64,000 nt of DNA from Thermobaculum terrenum ATCC BAA-798 (lineage in GTDB: Bacteria; Chloroflexota; Chloroflexia; Thermobaculales; Thermobaculaceae): NCBI RefSeq assembly GCF_000025005.1, contig NC_013525.1, forward strand, positions 1,824,501 through 1,888,500, given 5' to 3'. Position numbers and translations under genes: made by a program. Shown in pieces: positions 1-7,817 of this stretch. Below the pieces are notes generated by a model. The model had not been told where the DNA came from, made no database searches, and saw nothing but the letters and a program-made list of their open reading frames with translations. Numbering within the stretch: the stretch's first letter is position 1; each line of letters starts with the position of its first letter.

Positions 1-942
1 ACCACCAGAGGTAAATTTAGGGACATTCGGCAAAGAGGTAGTTACTCCCCAAGGATCCACATAAGAATTATGCTTAGAAAAATCGCTGGTGAGTTCGTAC
101 ATTGCATCCTGGTTATAGTGGGAATCAGCAGGCAGAGGCAGATTCCTCAGATCCCTCAACATCTCCCCAGCATCCCCATACCTCTCCAATGGATCCTTCG
201 CCATCGCCCTCTCCACCACCCTCACTAAACCCTCACTCACCCACGGCGCTACCTCCCTCAACCCCTCAGGCTCCTCAAAAACATGCGCATACGCTACCCT
301 CATCGGATTCTCCCCCTCAAAAGGTAGCCGCCCACTCAACATCTCATACATCATCACTCCCACCGCGTACACATCACTCCGCGGCGTCACCTCATCTCCC
401 CTGGCCTGCTCAGGAGACAAATAGTGTGGCGTCCCAAACGCCACCCCAGCCTCCGTCATCCCAGCATCCCCAACTGCCTTCGCTATCCCAAAATCCGTGA
501 TCTTGACTACACCACCCTCCGTCACCATCACGTTCTGCGGCTTCATGTCCCGATGCACCAAACCCGCCCTGTGCGCCGCACTCAATCCCTCCAATATCTG
601 CTCCGTGATCCTTATCGCCTCCCCCTCACTCAGCCTACCCCTCTCCCTGATGTACTCCTTGAGGTTCTTCCCATCCACGTACTCCATCGCTATGAAGTAC
701 GTCCCATCCACCTCATCATAGTCGTACACATCCACTATGTTGGGATGCGACAACCTCGCTGCTGCCCTGGCCTCGTTGATGAACCTGGCCCTGAACTTCT
801 CATCCTGGGCATGACCAGCCCTCAATACCTTCAGCGCCACCACCCTCCCAAGCCTCAGGTCCACAGCTCGGTATACCTCCGCTGCTCCACCCTGCCCTAC
901 CTTCCACTCTACCTCGTAACGGTTGTCTAACACCCTATACAT
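1..942 (-). CDS. Hanks-type serine/threonine protein kinase, 3' part missing
   Basis: The frame is open from the ATG at 942 to the left edge (314 codons, no stop), so the gene is cut by the window. The kinase domain covers about residues 9-265 and is complete. It has a glycine loop GQGGAAEV (16-23), ATP lysine K38, alphaC glutamate E57, catalytic HRD (130-132) inside HRDMKPQN, DFG (150-152) and the activation-segment GTPHYLSPEQ. All catalytic residues are present, so I infer an active Pkn/Stk-family kinase that phosphorylates proteins on Ser/Thr. A polar linker follows the domain; whether a membrane segment and PASTA or another sensor domain come next lies outside the window. It diverges from endonuclease IV across 83 bp. 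Several open frames on the opposite strand here are shadows of this gene. Confidence 0.95.
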   Translation of the reverse strand, partial: MYRVLDNRYEVEWKVGQGGAAEVYRAVDLRLGRVVALKVLRAGHAQDEKFRARFINEARAAARLSHPNIVDVYDYDEVDGTYFIAMEYVDGKNLKEYIRERGRLSEGEAIRITEQILEGLSAAHRAGLVHRDMKPQNVMVTEGGVVKITDFGIAKAVGDAGMTEAGVAFGTPHYLSPEQARGDEVTPRSDVYAVGVMMYEMLSGRLPFEGENPMRVAYAHVFEEPEGLREVAPWVSEGLVRVVERAMAKDPLERYGDAGEMLRDLRNLPLPADSHYNQDAMYELTSDFSKHNSYVDPWGVTTSLPNVPKFTSGG

Positions 943-1009
943 AGCTGATTTTCCAGGCTATCCAGGCCAGACTGCTTAGAGACAAAATCGCACTTGAGGT
1001 CGCATGATG

Positions 1010-1018
1010 TGATATATT
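1010..1018 (+). promoter_or_regulatory. Extended -10 promoter of nfo, predicted leaderless
   Basis: TGATATATT is a TGN extended -10 with hexamer TATATT at 1013-1018. The A of the nfo ATG lies 7 bases further on, where transcription would start, and no Shine-Dalgarno sequence precedes that ATG. I infer a leaderless mRNA. No good -35 hexamer is visible. Confidence 0.5.
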
Positions 1019-1025
1019 TCTCAGC

Positions 1026-1916
1026 ATGAATGAGAAAAATAAGACTATCCAGGAACCTCTAATAGGCGCACATGTTGGTATAGGGGGAGGACTAAGCAAG
1101 GCCATACCAAGGGCACTCGAAATCGGTGCCAACTGCATACAAATCTTCGTGAGTGCTCCCCAACAATGGAGAGAGCCCGCACATCCTGATGAAGAGGTGC
1201 AGTTATTCATTGATGCATACAATCAAAGCAATTTTCGCGCCATCTTCCTACATGCAATATATCTCTTAAATCCTGCCGCCCCAAATACCGAACTAAGAGA
1301 GAAGAGCATCAGTTCCATAATCTCCTATCTGCATTGGGGCAAGAGGTTAGGGGCACAAGGTGTGGTTATACACTTAGGGTCATCATCAGGTACCACAAGA
1401 GAAGAGGCGGAAAAAAACCTTGTGAATAGTGTTAAAACAGCACTTGATAATACGGATGAGGTACCCGTTCTTCTGGAGACTAGTGCCGGCACCAAGAACA
1501 GCTTGGGATCAACCTTCGATGACTTAGCACGGATACTCTATAAAATAGGTGATACAAAGAGAGCTGCTATATGCTTGGATACTGCTCATATATGGGCTGC
1601 TGGGTACGATCTATCCTCTGAGGATGCTGTCAACCAAACTTTTGAGGAGTTTGATCAAAAAATAGGGTTGGATAAGCTAAAATTAATACATGCCAACGAT
1701 ACTAATGTGCGTATTGGGGGCGGAAGGGATAGGCATGAGAACATAGGCGAGGGAATAATTGGGGAGAGAGGATGGAAGGCTTTACTCACCAATCCTGGCA
1801 TCCGATTCAAACCTTGGATACTCGAAACGCCTCAGATAGCAGATAAGAATTCAGGTGCAGAGCAAATAAAAAAGCTTAGGCAGTGGTGGGAAGGCAAAGA
1901 TGATATCGGCAATTAA
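1026..1916 (+). CDS. nfo: Endonuclease IV (AP endonuclease)
   Basis: A 296-residue TIM-barrel protein that cuts DNA 5' of abasic sites during base excision repair. All nine metal ligands of the family can be placed by motif: H76 (LHAIYLLN), H116, E151 (LLETSAGT), D185 and H188 (CLDTAHIW), H222, D235 and H237 (GGRDRHENIGEG), and E267 (WILETP). These match the E. coli trinuclear zinc set in order and spacing. Length is normal for the family. The ATG has no Shine-Dalgarno sequence but sits 7 bases after an extended -10, so translation is probably leaderless. The next gene starts inside its last codons, implying translational coupling. Confidence 0.97.
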   Translation: MNEKNKTIQEPLIGAHVGIGGGLSKAIPRALEIGANCIQIFVSAPQQWREPAHPDEEVQLFIDAYNQSNFRAIFLHAIYLLNPAAPNTELREKSISSIISYLHWGKRLGAQGVVIHLGSSSGTTREEAEKNLVNSVKTALDNTDEVPVLLETSAGTKNSLGSTFDDLARILYKIGDTKRAAICLDTAHIWAAGYDLSSEDAVNQTFEEFDQKIGLDKLKLIHANDTNVRIGGGRDRHENIGEGIIGERGWKALLTNPGIRFKPWILETPQIADKNSGAEQIKKLRQWWEGKDDIGN

Positions 1917-2628
1917 GGTATTCTTCAGATCTATAGGAGACACTTGGTTCAATCTAGTCGGATACAGTGTTTGTAACGTGGTGGTGGCCGTAGGAGCTAT
2001 TCTGCTGCCTTTCTTAATAGGTCTGGGGATGGATGCCATTGGTATACATCCTCTGGCTACGATCGTAGTGGGTATATTGCTATTCGTGATCGTAGGTGCT
2101 CCATTGTTGATTGGCCTGCTACATGTTACGGCTGAATCTCTAGTGTACAACGAAAGGCCAGAAGTTACTCTGATGCTAAGGCATGCTAGAAGCGATGCGA
2201 GCAGAGCTTGGATGCTCCTGGGGCTGGAGGTTCTTGGAATAGCCATCGTTTTGACTGTAGTGGGCTTTTATCTCTCGGTAAACGCTACCTGGGCTGTACC
2301 TTTGTCAATGGTAAGCATCGTCATAGGATGGATTTGGTTTGGCACTATATTTCTGGCCGGGCCCATGATGGTTAGGTCTGAGAAAGGTGCTCTTACGGCC
2401 CTTAGGAATGGATTTGTGGCATTCTCGAGGTATCCTTTCTTTACTACAACCCTGCTGATAATGGCGCTATTAGTTGGACTGATGAGCATATTGATATCCC
2501 CATTGATCGTGCTTATAACGTTATCTTTCCTGTCAGTGCTGCTCAATCGCGCCACTGTATGGATACTACAGAAAGAAGGCTTGATTCCTAAGCCGGAATA
2601 TCCAGAAGACGAGTCACCTGAACTATAA
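1900..2628 (+). CDS. Polytopic membrane protein of unknown function
   Basis: 242 residues with roughly five to six hydrophobic segments (about 20-45, 50-75, 108-130, 135-160, 180-205 and 205-220), ending in a short acidic tail (EYPEDESPEL). The ATG at 1900 overlaps the 3' end of nfo by 17 bases and has GGAAGG upstream. The shape, with a polar loop around residue 80-105 and a GxxxALRNGF-like loop near 170, resembles YesL/DUF624-type and other six-helix membrane proteins, but I do not recognise the family with confidence. It is cotranscribed with nfo and followed after 35 bp by a YtxH-like gene. No function is assigned. Confidence 0.8.
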   Translation: MISAIKVFFRSIGDTWFNLVGYSVCNVVVAVGAILLPFLIGLGMDAIGIHPLATIVVGILLFVIVGAPLLIGLLHVTAESLVYNERPEVTLMLRHARSDASRAWMLLGLEVLGIAIVLTVVGFYLSVNATWAVPLSMVSIVIGWIWFGTIFLAGPMMVRSEKGALTALRNGFVAFSRYPFFTTTLLIMALLVGLMSILISPLIVLITLSFLSVLLNRATVWILQKEGLIPKPEYPEDESPEL

Positions 2629-2663
2629 TGATTTGTGCTATCTAGCATTTGGAGGGAAGATAA

Positions 2664-2903
2664 GTGGGTAAACTCTTTAGGTTCATCTTGGGGGCAGGAG
2701 TTGGGCTAGCGGTCGGAGCTGCAATAGCTATGGTTGCTGCACCTCAATCTGGCGAAGAATTGAAAAGAAAGCTTGACGCTCGACGGCGAGAAGCTGCCGA
2801 GGCCGCAAGGAGCGCAATGGCTGCCAGGGAGCGAGAGCTCAGGGCTGAGTGGGAATCTAAGGTAGACGCGCTAGCTATCAAGAGAAGAGCTATGTCTCAG
2901 TAG
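2664..2903 (+). CDS. YtxH-like small membrane-anchored protein
   Basis: 79 residues starting at GTG 2664 behind GGAGGGAAG. An N-terminal glycine/alanine-rich helix (residues 5-27, FILGAGVGLAVGAAIAMVAAP) is followed by SGEELKRKL and a long basic/acidic helix rich in Arg, Glu and Ala. This is the layout of the YtxH family, known as general stress proteins with one membrane segment and a coiled coil. The biochemical role is unknown. Its 3' end overlaps the convergent cutA gene by 14 bases. Confidence 0.75.
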   Translation: MGKLFRFILGAGVGLAVGAAIAMVAAPQSGEELKRKLDARRREAAEAARSAMAARERELRAEWESKVDALAIKRRAMSQ

Positions 2904-3261
2904 CTAGCTCCCGGTTATTAGCTGAGGAGTCCTTACTAACACTCCCTTTGGTCTCAGCTATAATCCACGTCGCGTAAGATGGATCAACATAGGTTGGAGA
3001 AAGTGTCAGTATGCAGGGCAACTCGTAAGAGTGTAGCTCCTGTATTCTCCTGCAAGCCTCGGCCATCTTTTCATGTGTTGTCTTGACTATCATGCTTACT
3101 TCACTGTCGTGTACTAGGTCATCCTTCCACACATACATGCTGTGAATAGGCCAGTAATTAGTACAGGCAGCAAGCGATTCGCGGATTAACGTATGGCTTA
3201 TTTTCTCAGCCTCCTCAACTGATCCACAAACGGTATAAATCAGTACTATTTCGTTCGTCAT
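2890..3261 (-). CDS. cutA: CutA-type divalent-ion tolerance protein
   Basis: About 123 residues from ATG 3261, which has AGGGG 8 bases upstream; an in-frame GTG at 3270 would add three residues. Family features are the N-terminal beta strand (IVLIYTVCGSVEEAEKI), the SLAACTNYWPIHSMYVWKDDL block, EVSMIVKTT and the C-terminal HSYELPCILTLSP...YATWI. CutA forms ferredoxin-like trimers that bind divalent metals; its physiological role is still debated. It diverges from a SmtB-type repressor gene and could share the operator at 3303-3326, which would tie it to metal stress. That link is inferred. Confidence 0.92.
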   Translation of the reverse strand: MTNEIVLIYTVCGSVEEAEKISHTLIRESLAACTNYWPIHSMYVWKDDLVHDSEVSMIVKTTHEKMAEACRRIQELHSYELPCILTLSPTYVDPSYATWIIAETKGSVSKDSSANNRELATET

Positions 3262-3302
3262 GATGTTCACCCCTAGATGACAATCAAGAGTTTATGTAGA
3301 AT

Positions 3303-3326
3303 ATATATGAATAGTTGCTCATATAT
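3303..3326. promoter_or_regulatory. SmtB/ArsR-type operator palindrome
   Basis: ATATATGA (3303-3310) and TCATATAT (3319-3326) form perfect 8-base arms around an 8-base centre. The core TGAATAGTTGCTCA fits the 12-2-12 TGAA-N6-TTCA-like sites bound by zinc/cadmium-sensing ArsR proteins. It lies 19 bases before the preferred arsR start and in the cutA-arsR divergent region, as expected for autoregulation. Confidence 0.7.
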
Positions 3327-3345
3327 TGAATTCAGGAAGCGCGTG

Positions 3346-3771
3346 ATGAATAAGTTACAAGCCTTAGAACAACCGCAAGATATATGCGCCGAAGAGCATA
3401 GCCCTTCTTCTACTTATAAACATACTTTACCACTCAGTGATGATCTAGCTTTGGATCTAGCTGAGGTATTTGGAGTGTTGGCCGATTCGACACGCCTGAA
3501 AATAATAACTCTTTTGATTGGCGGCGAATCGTGCGTGTGTGAAATAGCAGGCAAACTTGGACTCAAGCAGAGTACTGTTTCACATCAACTAAGGTTGCTA
3601 AGGGCTATGCGGCTTGTCAAGTATCGTAAGACAGGTCGTACAGTTTACTATCAATTATGTGATGATCACGTGGTCAACCTCATTCAACAAACTCTAAATC
3701 ACTTACTTGAAAGTGAAGCAGATGATGAGGAAGAGCATGAATCAAGCAGAGAAGATCGTTATCAAAGTTGA
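3346..3771 (+). CDS. ArsR/SmtB-family metal-responsive repressor
   Basis: 141 residues from ATG 3346, preferred because AGGAAG lies 6 bases upstream and the operator at 3303-3326 lies before it; an upstream in-frame start at 3277 would place the operator inside the gene. The winged helix reads LADSTRLKIITLL...ESCVCEIAGKLGLKQSTVSHQLRLLR. The C-terminal helix DDHVVNLIQQTLNHLLE carries the D-x-H-x10-H-x2-E pattern of the alpha5 Zn/Co site in SmtB and CzrA. CVC at the start of the recognition region also recalls the alpha3 site of CadC. I expect derepression of the downstream ATPase by Zn, Cd or Co. The C-terminus is very acidic. It overlaps the ATPase gene by 35 bases. Confidence 0.92.
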   Translation: MNKLQALEQPQDICAEEHSPSSTYKHTLPLSDDLALDLAEVFGVLADSTRLKIITLLIGGESCVCEIAGKLGLKQSTVSHQLRLLRAMRLVKYRKTGRTVYYQLCDDHVVNLIQQTLNHLLESEADDEEEHESSREDRYQS

Positions 3772-6040
3772 GGGGATGGACTGTGCTAGCTGTGCAAGGG
3801 TTGTAGAGAGCGCAGTTCGATCCGTTGAGGGAGTTAGTGACTGCAACGTAAACTTTAGCACATCAAGTGTACAGGTTACTCTGCAAGACGAATCACACAA
3901 AGAGGATACTGCTGGCAAGTTAGTCAAGGCTATTCGATCAGCAGGTTACGGTGCAGAACCTGTAGGCCAAAACAATGTTGATACCGAATCGACCCCGGTA
4001 AGAAATAATGATTGGATTTCGCAGGTACTGCATATACAGCAGCTAAGAGCAGCTATCACCGCAGGATTCTTCTATCTACTAGGCGTTATCTTCGGTTTCC
4101 TCAACAGTAAAGGGATAATCCCCCAGTTCCCAGAGATACCATCAATACTAGCCGTATTTGGCCTTAGCTTAGAAAAAGTAAACCTGATTCAGCTGATATT
4201 TTACGGACTGGCCATAGTTTTTGGAGGATACAATATTGCTCGCTCCGGCGTAATAGCACTCCTAAGGACAAGGACCGCTAGTATAGACCTTCTGATGACG
4301 ATAGCCGTATTAGGAGCTGTAATAATCAATCAATGGGCTGAGGCTGCTACCGTAGTGATGCTATTCTCTCTTGGCGAGGGAATGGAATCGCTAACTATCA
4401 ATCGAGCTCGCAACGCAATACAGGAACTCCTCCAGATAGCCCCACAAGTAGCAAGAATCAGAAGGGGTAGCGAAACCATACAGCTGCCTGTAGAGGAAGT
4501 AGAGCTGCAGGATGTGATGCTCGTACGTCCCGGTGAGAGGATAGCCATGGACGGACGCGTAATTTCTGGCTATTCCACCGTTAATCAAGCCCCTATAACT
4601 GGCGAGAGTCTACCTGTGGAGAAATCACCTGGAGATGAAGTCTATGCTGGCACTCTGAACCAAAGAGGTTACCTGGAAGTAGAAGTAACAAAGCTAGCGG
4701 AGGATAGTACTCTTGCTCGAATTACAAGGCTGATAGAAACAGCTGGAGCCAATCGCGCCAAGACCGAGCGTTTTATGGAGCGTTTCGCCAAATACTACAC
4801 TCCAGCTGTAATAGCATTGGCCATACTATTGGCAGTGATACCACCATTAATGGGAGAGCCTTTTATACCCTGGTTCTATAGGGCGCTAACATTGCTAGTC
4901 ATAAGTTGTCCATGTGCTCTAGTAATATCCACTCCGGTAGCTATAGTTGCTGCGCTAGCTAATGCATCTCGGCATGGGATGCTGATAAAGGGTGGTGGTT
5001 ATATAGAGCTAGCTGGACAAATTGGTGCTATAGCCTTCGATAAAACTGGCACCCTGACCCATGGAAGACCTGAGGTAGTGGAGGTGTATGCTACCGATGG
5101 CTATGAGCCTGAAGAGGTTATATCCCTTGCAGCTACTATCGAAGAGAGATCTGAGCATCCCCTGGCAGCAGCTATATTAAGAAGGAGAGAGCTAGAGGTA
5201 ACTGCCAGTCCTCAGCATGTGCACGGGGATCAACATCAACATCTCTATCCTCACGACGAGAGTGAATTTGAGCTTATAGCAAAGGAAATATCGGACTTTG
5301 AAGCTATCACGGGGCGAGGAGCAAGGGCTACTATCGATGGTACCACTTACTACATAGGAACACCTAGATTGTTTGAAGAACTAGGAGTAGATATAAGCAA
5401 ACTGTCACACGTGATAAAGAAGTGGCAGGAGAATGGTAGAACAGTATTGATAGTGGGATCCGATAGAGAAGTTTTTGGGGCTATAGCGGTCGAAGATGAA
5501 CCTAGACCTGAGTCACGGGAAGTAATACAGAAACTGAAGGAAAACGGAATACAACACATAGTCATGCTCACCGGCGATAACTCTACTACAGCCCGATCGC
5601 TTGCTCAACGACTGGGTATAGATGAATATCGAGCAGAGCTTTTACCAGAGGACAAAGTTCAAGCCATTCGGGAGCTCAAAGACGAATATGGAAAGGTGGC
5701 AATGGTAGGCGACGGTATAAACGATGCTCCGGCAATGGCTGCAGCAGATTTAGGTATCGCCATGGGAGCAGCTGGTAGCGACACAGCTATCGAGACCTCT
5801 GATATAGCATTAATGTCGAGTGATCTGACCAAGCTACCTTTCGCAATTAAGCTGTCTAGAAGCACCTTGACCACTATCAAATCGAACATAGCTTTCTCCT
5901 TGTTCATCAAGGCAGCGATAATATTGCTGTCGGCTATAGGTATAACGAGTCTGTGGCTTGCCATATTGGCGGATACAGGGGCATCGATCATCGTTACGGC
6001 GAACGCTATGAGAATACTAAGACATAAACCCGCTGAATAG
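3737..6040 (+). CDS. Zn/Cd-type P1B ATPase (ZntA/CadA-like exporter)
   Basis: 767 residues from ATG 3737, which has GAGGAAG just upstream; a TTG at 3707 is less likely. Domain order: an N-terminal HMA with GMDCASC, membrane helices, actuator TGES, CPC in SCPCALVIS, phosphorylation DKTGT, the SEHPLA nucleotide-binding motif, and GDGINDAP. The last helix reads ADTGASIIVTANAMRILR, the DxG type of P1B-2 pumps for Zn, Cd and Pb, which agrees with the SmtB-like alpha5 site of the regulator. A His/Asp-rich insert (HVHGDQHQHLYPHD) sits in the nucleotide-binding domain and could bind metal. The enzyme would export the ion across the cytoplasmic membrane. The 3' end overlaps the convergent DUF554 gene by 24 bases. 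Confidence 0.95.
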   Translation: MNQAEKIVIKVEGMDCASCARVVESAVRSVEGVSDCNVNFSTSSVQVTLQDESHKEDTAGKLVKAIRSAGYGAEPVGQNNVDTESTPVRNNDWISQVLHIQQLRAAITAGFFYLLGVIFGFLNSKGIIPQFPEIPSILAVFGLSLEKVNLIQLIFYGLAIVFGGYNIARSGVIALLRTRTASIDLLMTIAVLGAVIINQWAEAATVVMLFSLGEGMESLTINRARNAIQELLQIAPQVARIRRGSETIQLPVEEVELQDVMLVRPGERIAMDGRVISGYSTVNQAPITGESLPVEKSPGDEVYAGTLNQRGYLEVEVTKLAEDSTLARITRLIETAGANRAKTERFMERFAKYYTPAVIALAILLAVIPPLMGEPFIPWFYRALTLLVISCPCALVISTPVAIVAALANASRHGMLIKGGGYIELAGQIGAIAFDKTGTLTHGRPEVVEVYATDGYEPEEVISLAATIEERSEHPLAAAILRRRELEVTASPQHVHGDQHQHLYPHDESEFELIAKEISDFEAITGRGARATIDGTTYYIGTPRLFEELGVDISKLSHVIKKWQENGRTVLIVGSDREVFGAIAVEDEPRPESREVIQKLKENGIQHIVMLTGDNSTTARSLAQRLGIDEYRAELLPEDKVQAIRELKDEYGKVAMVGDGINDAPAMAAADLGIAMGAAGSDTAIETSDIALMSSDLTKLPFAIKLSRSTLTTIKSNIAFSLFIKAAIILLSAIGITSLWLAILADTGASIIVTANAMRILRHKPAE

Positions 6041-6748
6041 ATTTCTAAATACAGGTTCTAGATTTCTAACTGCTGTAACTAATAATGGTGAGACTATCAG
6101 AGCAGGTAAGAAATTAGCCACAGGTATACGTTTTACATCTAGTAACCTGATGCCTATACCTATGATCAGTATTCCACCAACCGCGGTGAGTTCGCTGATT
6201 ATTTGTGCATCGTTTAGTATCCCCGAGAAGAGTCCTGCCCCGAGGGATAATCCTCCCTGAAAAATCAAAATTGTGAGTATCGAGAGAAATACTCCCCACC
6301 CCAAGGATGCGGCGAAGGCGAAAGAGCTAAATAGGTCCAGGAAAGACTTCAATGCAAGTAACCTATAATCACCCGTTAGCCCATTCTGCAGACTGCCCGT
6401 GATGGTCATTGGCCCAACACAGAATACAAGGCTCGAAGCCACAAAAGCTTCGCTAAAACGACCATCGTTACCCCTAGTGAGTTTGTGCTGAGCCCAGCTG
6501 CCAAACCTATCGAGGTTGCTCTCTATCTTCAGCAACTCACCTATTATTCCACCGATCAGGACAGCCCCAAGCAGGAGCAAAACATTCCTTGTCTCCAAAC
6601 CCATCTGGACACCAACAAGGAGGGTGAGCAATCCTAGCCCATCAAAAATAATCTTGTGGATTCTATCCGGCATCTTCTGGCCAACTATTAGCCCCAGAGT
6701 AGAACCCACAGAGACTGTTACTACATTGAGTAGGGTTCCTGATAGCAT
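6017..6748 (-). CDS. DUF554 (YqgA-like) membrane protein
   Basis: 243 residues with seven or so hydrophobic segments. Family marks are the start MLSGTLLNVVTVSVGSTLGL, the LGAVLIGGIIGE turn with LLKIE, FVASSLVFCVGPMTITGSLQNGL and the GGILIIGIGIRLL block near the C-terminus. The function of DUF554 is unknown. The ATG at 6748 has no nearby Shine-Dalgarno sequence, whereas a good GGAGGTG lies about 22 bases upstream with no ATG, GTG or TTG at the right distance, so the start is uncertain. It is convergent with the zinc ATPase. Confidence 0.88.
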   Translation of the reverse strand: MLSGTLLNVVTVSVGSTLGLIVGQKMPDRIHKIIFDGLGLLTLLVGVQMGLETRNVLLLLGAVLIGGIIGELLKIESNLDRFGSWAQHKLTRGNDGRFSEAFVASSLVFCVGPMTITGSLQNGLTGDYRLLALKSFLDLFSSFAFAASLGWGVFLSILTILIFQGGLSLGAGLFSGILNDAQIISELTAVGGILIIGIGIRLLDVKRIPVANFLPALIVSPLLVTAVRNLEPVFRNLFSGFMS

Positions 6749-6810
6749 CTGGAAGGCGTTTATATTTACACCTCCAACATGTAGCGATCGCCTAGATCGT
6801 CAATAAATAA

Positions 6811-7461
6811 CTATTGCATATCTATCTTGTTGTAGAAAGTTGTAAGCGCCTTCTCCAGCCTTTGCTGCCTGAGAGCGATGGTAAGATCACCCCTGGTTCT
6901 TTCCAATATACCTCTAACGTTATCGGTAGTGCGGCGCAGACCACCGGTGAGGGCATCTGGATAATCTACGGTCACTAGCAAGTTATAGATCTCGTCCATG
7001 ATCTCCAGAAAGCGCTCGGCTTGCTCAACATCCTGATGCCGAATGATATCTAATACTTTTCTGCGGAGCTCGCCTACCGCCTCTCCAAGAGCATTCAGAT
7101 AGGGCGACACATCCACCCCTATCTCATCCATATGCGGCACAGCATTGTGGCGTATCAGTGACAGGGTGATTCTAGCTTCCGCATACTCCTTCAGAGCATC
7201 TTGTACATAACCGGCCCAATATATATCTGGATGATCATGCAATTGCTGTTTGAGATCAGCTATCTGCTCTGCAACAGCATCAAGATCCTTTTGAGCTTCA
7301 TCAAATTCGTCTCTGTGGGTGGCACGAATGGCGTTTGCAGAAGCTCTAATTATAGCTCTGGATACGGTCAATGCTATCTCACGCACGTTGTGCTTGGCTT
7401 CAAGCTTGGAAAGCGCATCAGAACCTATTTTATCTAGGCCTATCTCAGTTGCTATCGACAT
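6811..7461 (-). CDS. Translin-family protein
   Basis: 216 residues, all helical in appearance, starting at ATG 7461 behind AAGGAGGA. The C-terminal block DYPDALTGGLRRTTDNVRG followed by ILERTRGDLT is typical of the translin family as found in archaea and some bacteria (COG2178, predicted nucleic-acid binding). The N-terminal half includes REIALTVSRAIIRASANAIRATHR, matching the helix with basic residues. Eukaryotic translin binds RNA and ssDNA and, with TRAX, acts as an RNase; which acidic residues are catalytic here is not clear, so activity is not assigned. It lies 24 bp downstream of a Trm112-like zinc ribbon on the same strand, probably cotranscribed. Confidence 0.8.
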   Translation of the reverse strand: MSIATEIGLDKIGSDALSKLEAKHNVREIALTVSRAIIRASANAIRATHRDEFDEAQKDLDAVAEQIADLKQQLHDHPDIYWAGYVQDALKEYAEARITLSLIRHNAVPHMDEIGVDVSPYLNALGEAVGELRRKVLDIIRHQDVEQAERFLEIMDEIYNLLVTVDYPDALTGGLRRTTDNVRGILERTRGDLTIALRQQRLEKALTTFYNKIDMQ

Positions 7462-7485
7462 TCATCCTCCTTATGGGACTGTCTT

Positions 7486-7719
7486 TTACTTATCAAGTCT
7501 GAAGGTTATCAACTCCCCTACTATATCCATAAGCCCCCTCTTATTTATATCCTCTGGGGGATACTGCAAGATCAAGACCCCCTCAACCTGCAAGTATGAC
7601 TGCCCGCAGCTTGTACAGAGCACGTGGCTATCAGCCAACTCAAGAGGTCCTCGACAACGCGGGCAGCAGATCATATCGGGAAGCCCTGCATCAGATCTTC
7701 GATCACCCACAGAATGCAC
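7486..7719 (-). CDS. Trm112-like zinc-ribbon protein
   Basis: 77 residues from GTG 7719, or about 62 from the internal ATG at 7674; both have weak ribosome sites. The domain is CCPRCRGPLEL...CTSCGQSYLQVEGVLIL, with two CxxC pairs and the closing hydrophobic strand typical of Trm112/UPF0434 proteins. Such proteins activate methyltransferases or serve as small zinc scaffolds. A longer C-terminal tail (PEDINKRGLMDIVGELITF) follows. It is followed 24 bp on by the translin-family gene. Confidence 0.8.
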   Translation of the reverse strand: MHSVGDRRSDAGLPDMICCPRCRGPLELADSHVLCTSCGQSYLQVEGVLILQYPPEDINKRGLMDIVGELITFRLDK

Positions 7720-7781
7720 AATTGTTTATTCGCCTTATACAACGGATTTTTGACGGATTATAACATTACCAGAAGATAAAA

Positions 7782-7811
7782 GTGCTCCTCTGTAGAGTTG
7801 CAGAGGAGCAC
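7782..7811 (-). terminator. Intrinsic terminator of the suf operon
   Basis: Perfect 11-base arms GTGCTCCTCTG and CAGAGGAGCAC around an 8-base loop. On the minus strand the stem is followed by TTTTATCTTC. It lies 7 bases beyond the Rieske gene stop, so it ends the suf transcript. Confidence 0.88.
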
Positions 7812-7817
7812 GGGTAA

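Noticed and set aside
102-930. Proline/serine-rich open frames on the plus strand near the left edge
   Set aside because: They are reverse-strand shadows of the kinase gene, whose kinase motifs are unmistakable on the minus strand.
3277-3345. Longer N-terminus for the ArsR protein
   Set aside because: It would place the operator inside the gene; ATG 3346 has AGGAAG and a normal SmtB length.
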